Source: Flavobacterium psychrophilum (lineage in GTDB: Bacteria; Bacteroidota; Bacteroidia; Flavobacteriales; Flavobacteriaceae). Taken from it: a DNA stretch of 34,955 bases. Numbering within the stretch: the stretch's first letter is position 1; every line of letters begins with the position of its first letter. Below, in pieces: positions 34,861 through 34,955 of this stretch. The notes under the pieces are model-generated. The model made no database searches. It was given only the letters and a program-made list of their open reading frames with translations, and was not told the DNA's origin. A program made the position numbers and the translations under genes. Where the stretch lies: contig DZAU01000017.1 of the NCBI GenBank assembly GCA_022729635.1, positions 1 to 34,955 of the forward strand, in the 5' to 3' direction.

Positions 34861-34888
34861 TTTAGATTGATTTTAGATTACAAAAGTA
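34861..34888 (-). promoter_or_regulatory. Promoter and putative iron-regulator site before feoA
   Basis: TACTTTTG on the minus strand (34881-34888) fits the -7 consensus; a TTG 25 nt upstream is slightly too far. Directly downstream, at the expected transcription start, are two TTTAGATT copies (plus strand, 34861 and 34872) spaced 11 bp, one helical turn. They resemble the TTTAGA motifs before the di-haem operon and the TonB receptor, and would suit repression by a DtxR/Fur-type regulator. Confidence 0.45.
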
Positions 34889-34955
34889 CTGCAAAAAAAA
34901 GAATATTAAATGACAATTATCAGGTTTGCTATTTCTCGTCTTCCAAAAGCCAATT

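Noticed and set aside
34929..34955. End of another minus-strand gene at the right edge (would end ...LLEDEK)
   Set aside because: Only nine codons are visible and other frames are equally open, so it cannot be supported.

Overview
The window looks like chromosomal DNA of a Flavobacterium-like member of the Bacteroidota. The evidence is AT-rich DNA, a gliding-motility lipoprotein (GldH), two SusC/SusD outer-membrane pairs, many lipoproteins with C-terminal-Cys lipoboxes, and promoters of the Bacteroidota type (TTG, about 19 bases, TAnnTTTG). No rRNA, tRNA, CRISPR array or intact insertion sequence was seen.

Layout. 1-3747 (minus): a housekeeping operon ricT - gldH - penicillin-binding protein 1A, the last cut by the left edge. 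3864-14467 (minus): two transporter operons, susC1-susD1 and susC2-susD2-DUF4397 lipoprotein, each with a recognisable promoter and a strong intrinsic terminator. The two susC genes share a perfect 116-bp leader. 14641-18335 (minus): an unrecognised secreted 531-aa protein, a ferredoxin overlapping a U32-family protein, and a bacilliredoxin. 18377-21314: a TonB-dependent receptor and a decayed ORF enclosed by a perfect 59-bp direct repeat.

21345-26920 is a metal and redox cluster. A minus-strand operon (di-haem c-type oxidoreductase lipoprotein, Rieske protein, outer-membrane porin-like barrel) is divergent from an NRAMP Mn/Fe transporter fused to a universal stress protein domain, followed by a DtxR/MntR-type repressor. 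27037-32231 (plus) is the most interesting part: a one-domain ModE-like regulator, a TonB-dependent receptor, a DUF364 putative metal-chelation protein, and a polytopic membrane protein fused to a THEP1-type NTPase. Three ModE-like operator candidates sit at the promoters of the regulator and the receptor. I read it as a ModE-controlled molybdate/tungstate (or metal-chelate) acquisition system with no ModABC components in view. 32383-34854 (minus) is feoA-feoB plus a 40-aa FeoB-associated Cys-rich membrane protein.

From about 18 kb rightwards the genes work mainly in trace-metal handling (Fe, Mn, probably Mo/W). Related TTTAGA motifs at three metal-gene promoters suggest shared control by the DtxR-type repressor. 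This is an inference from sequence patterns only.
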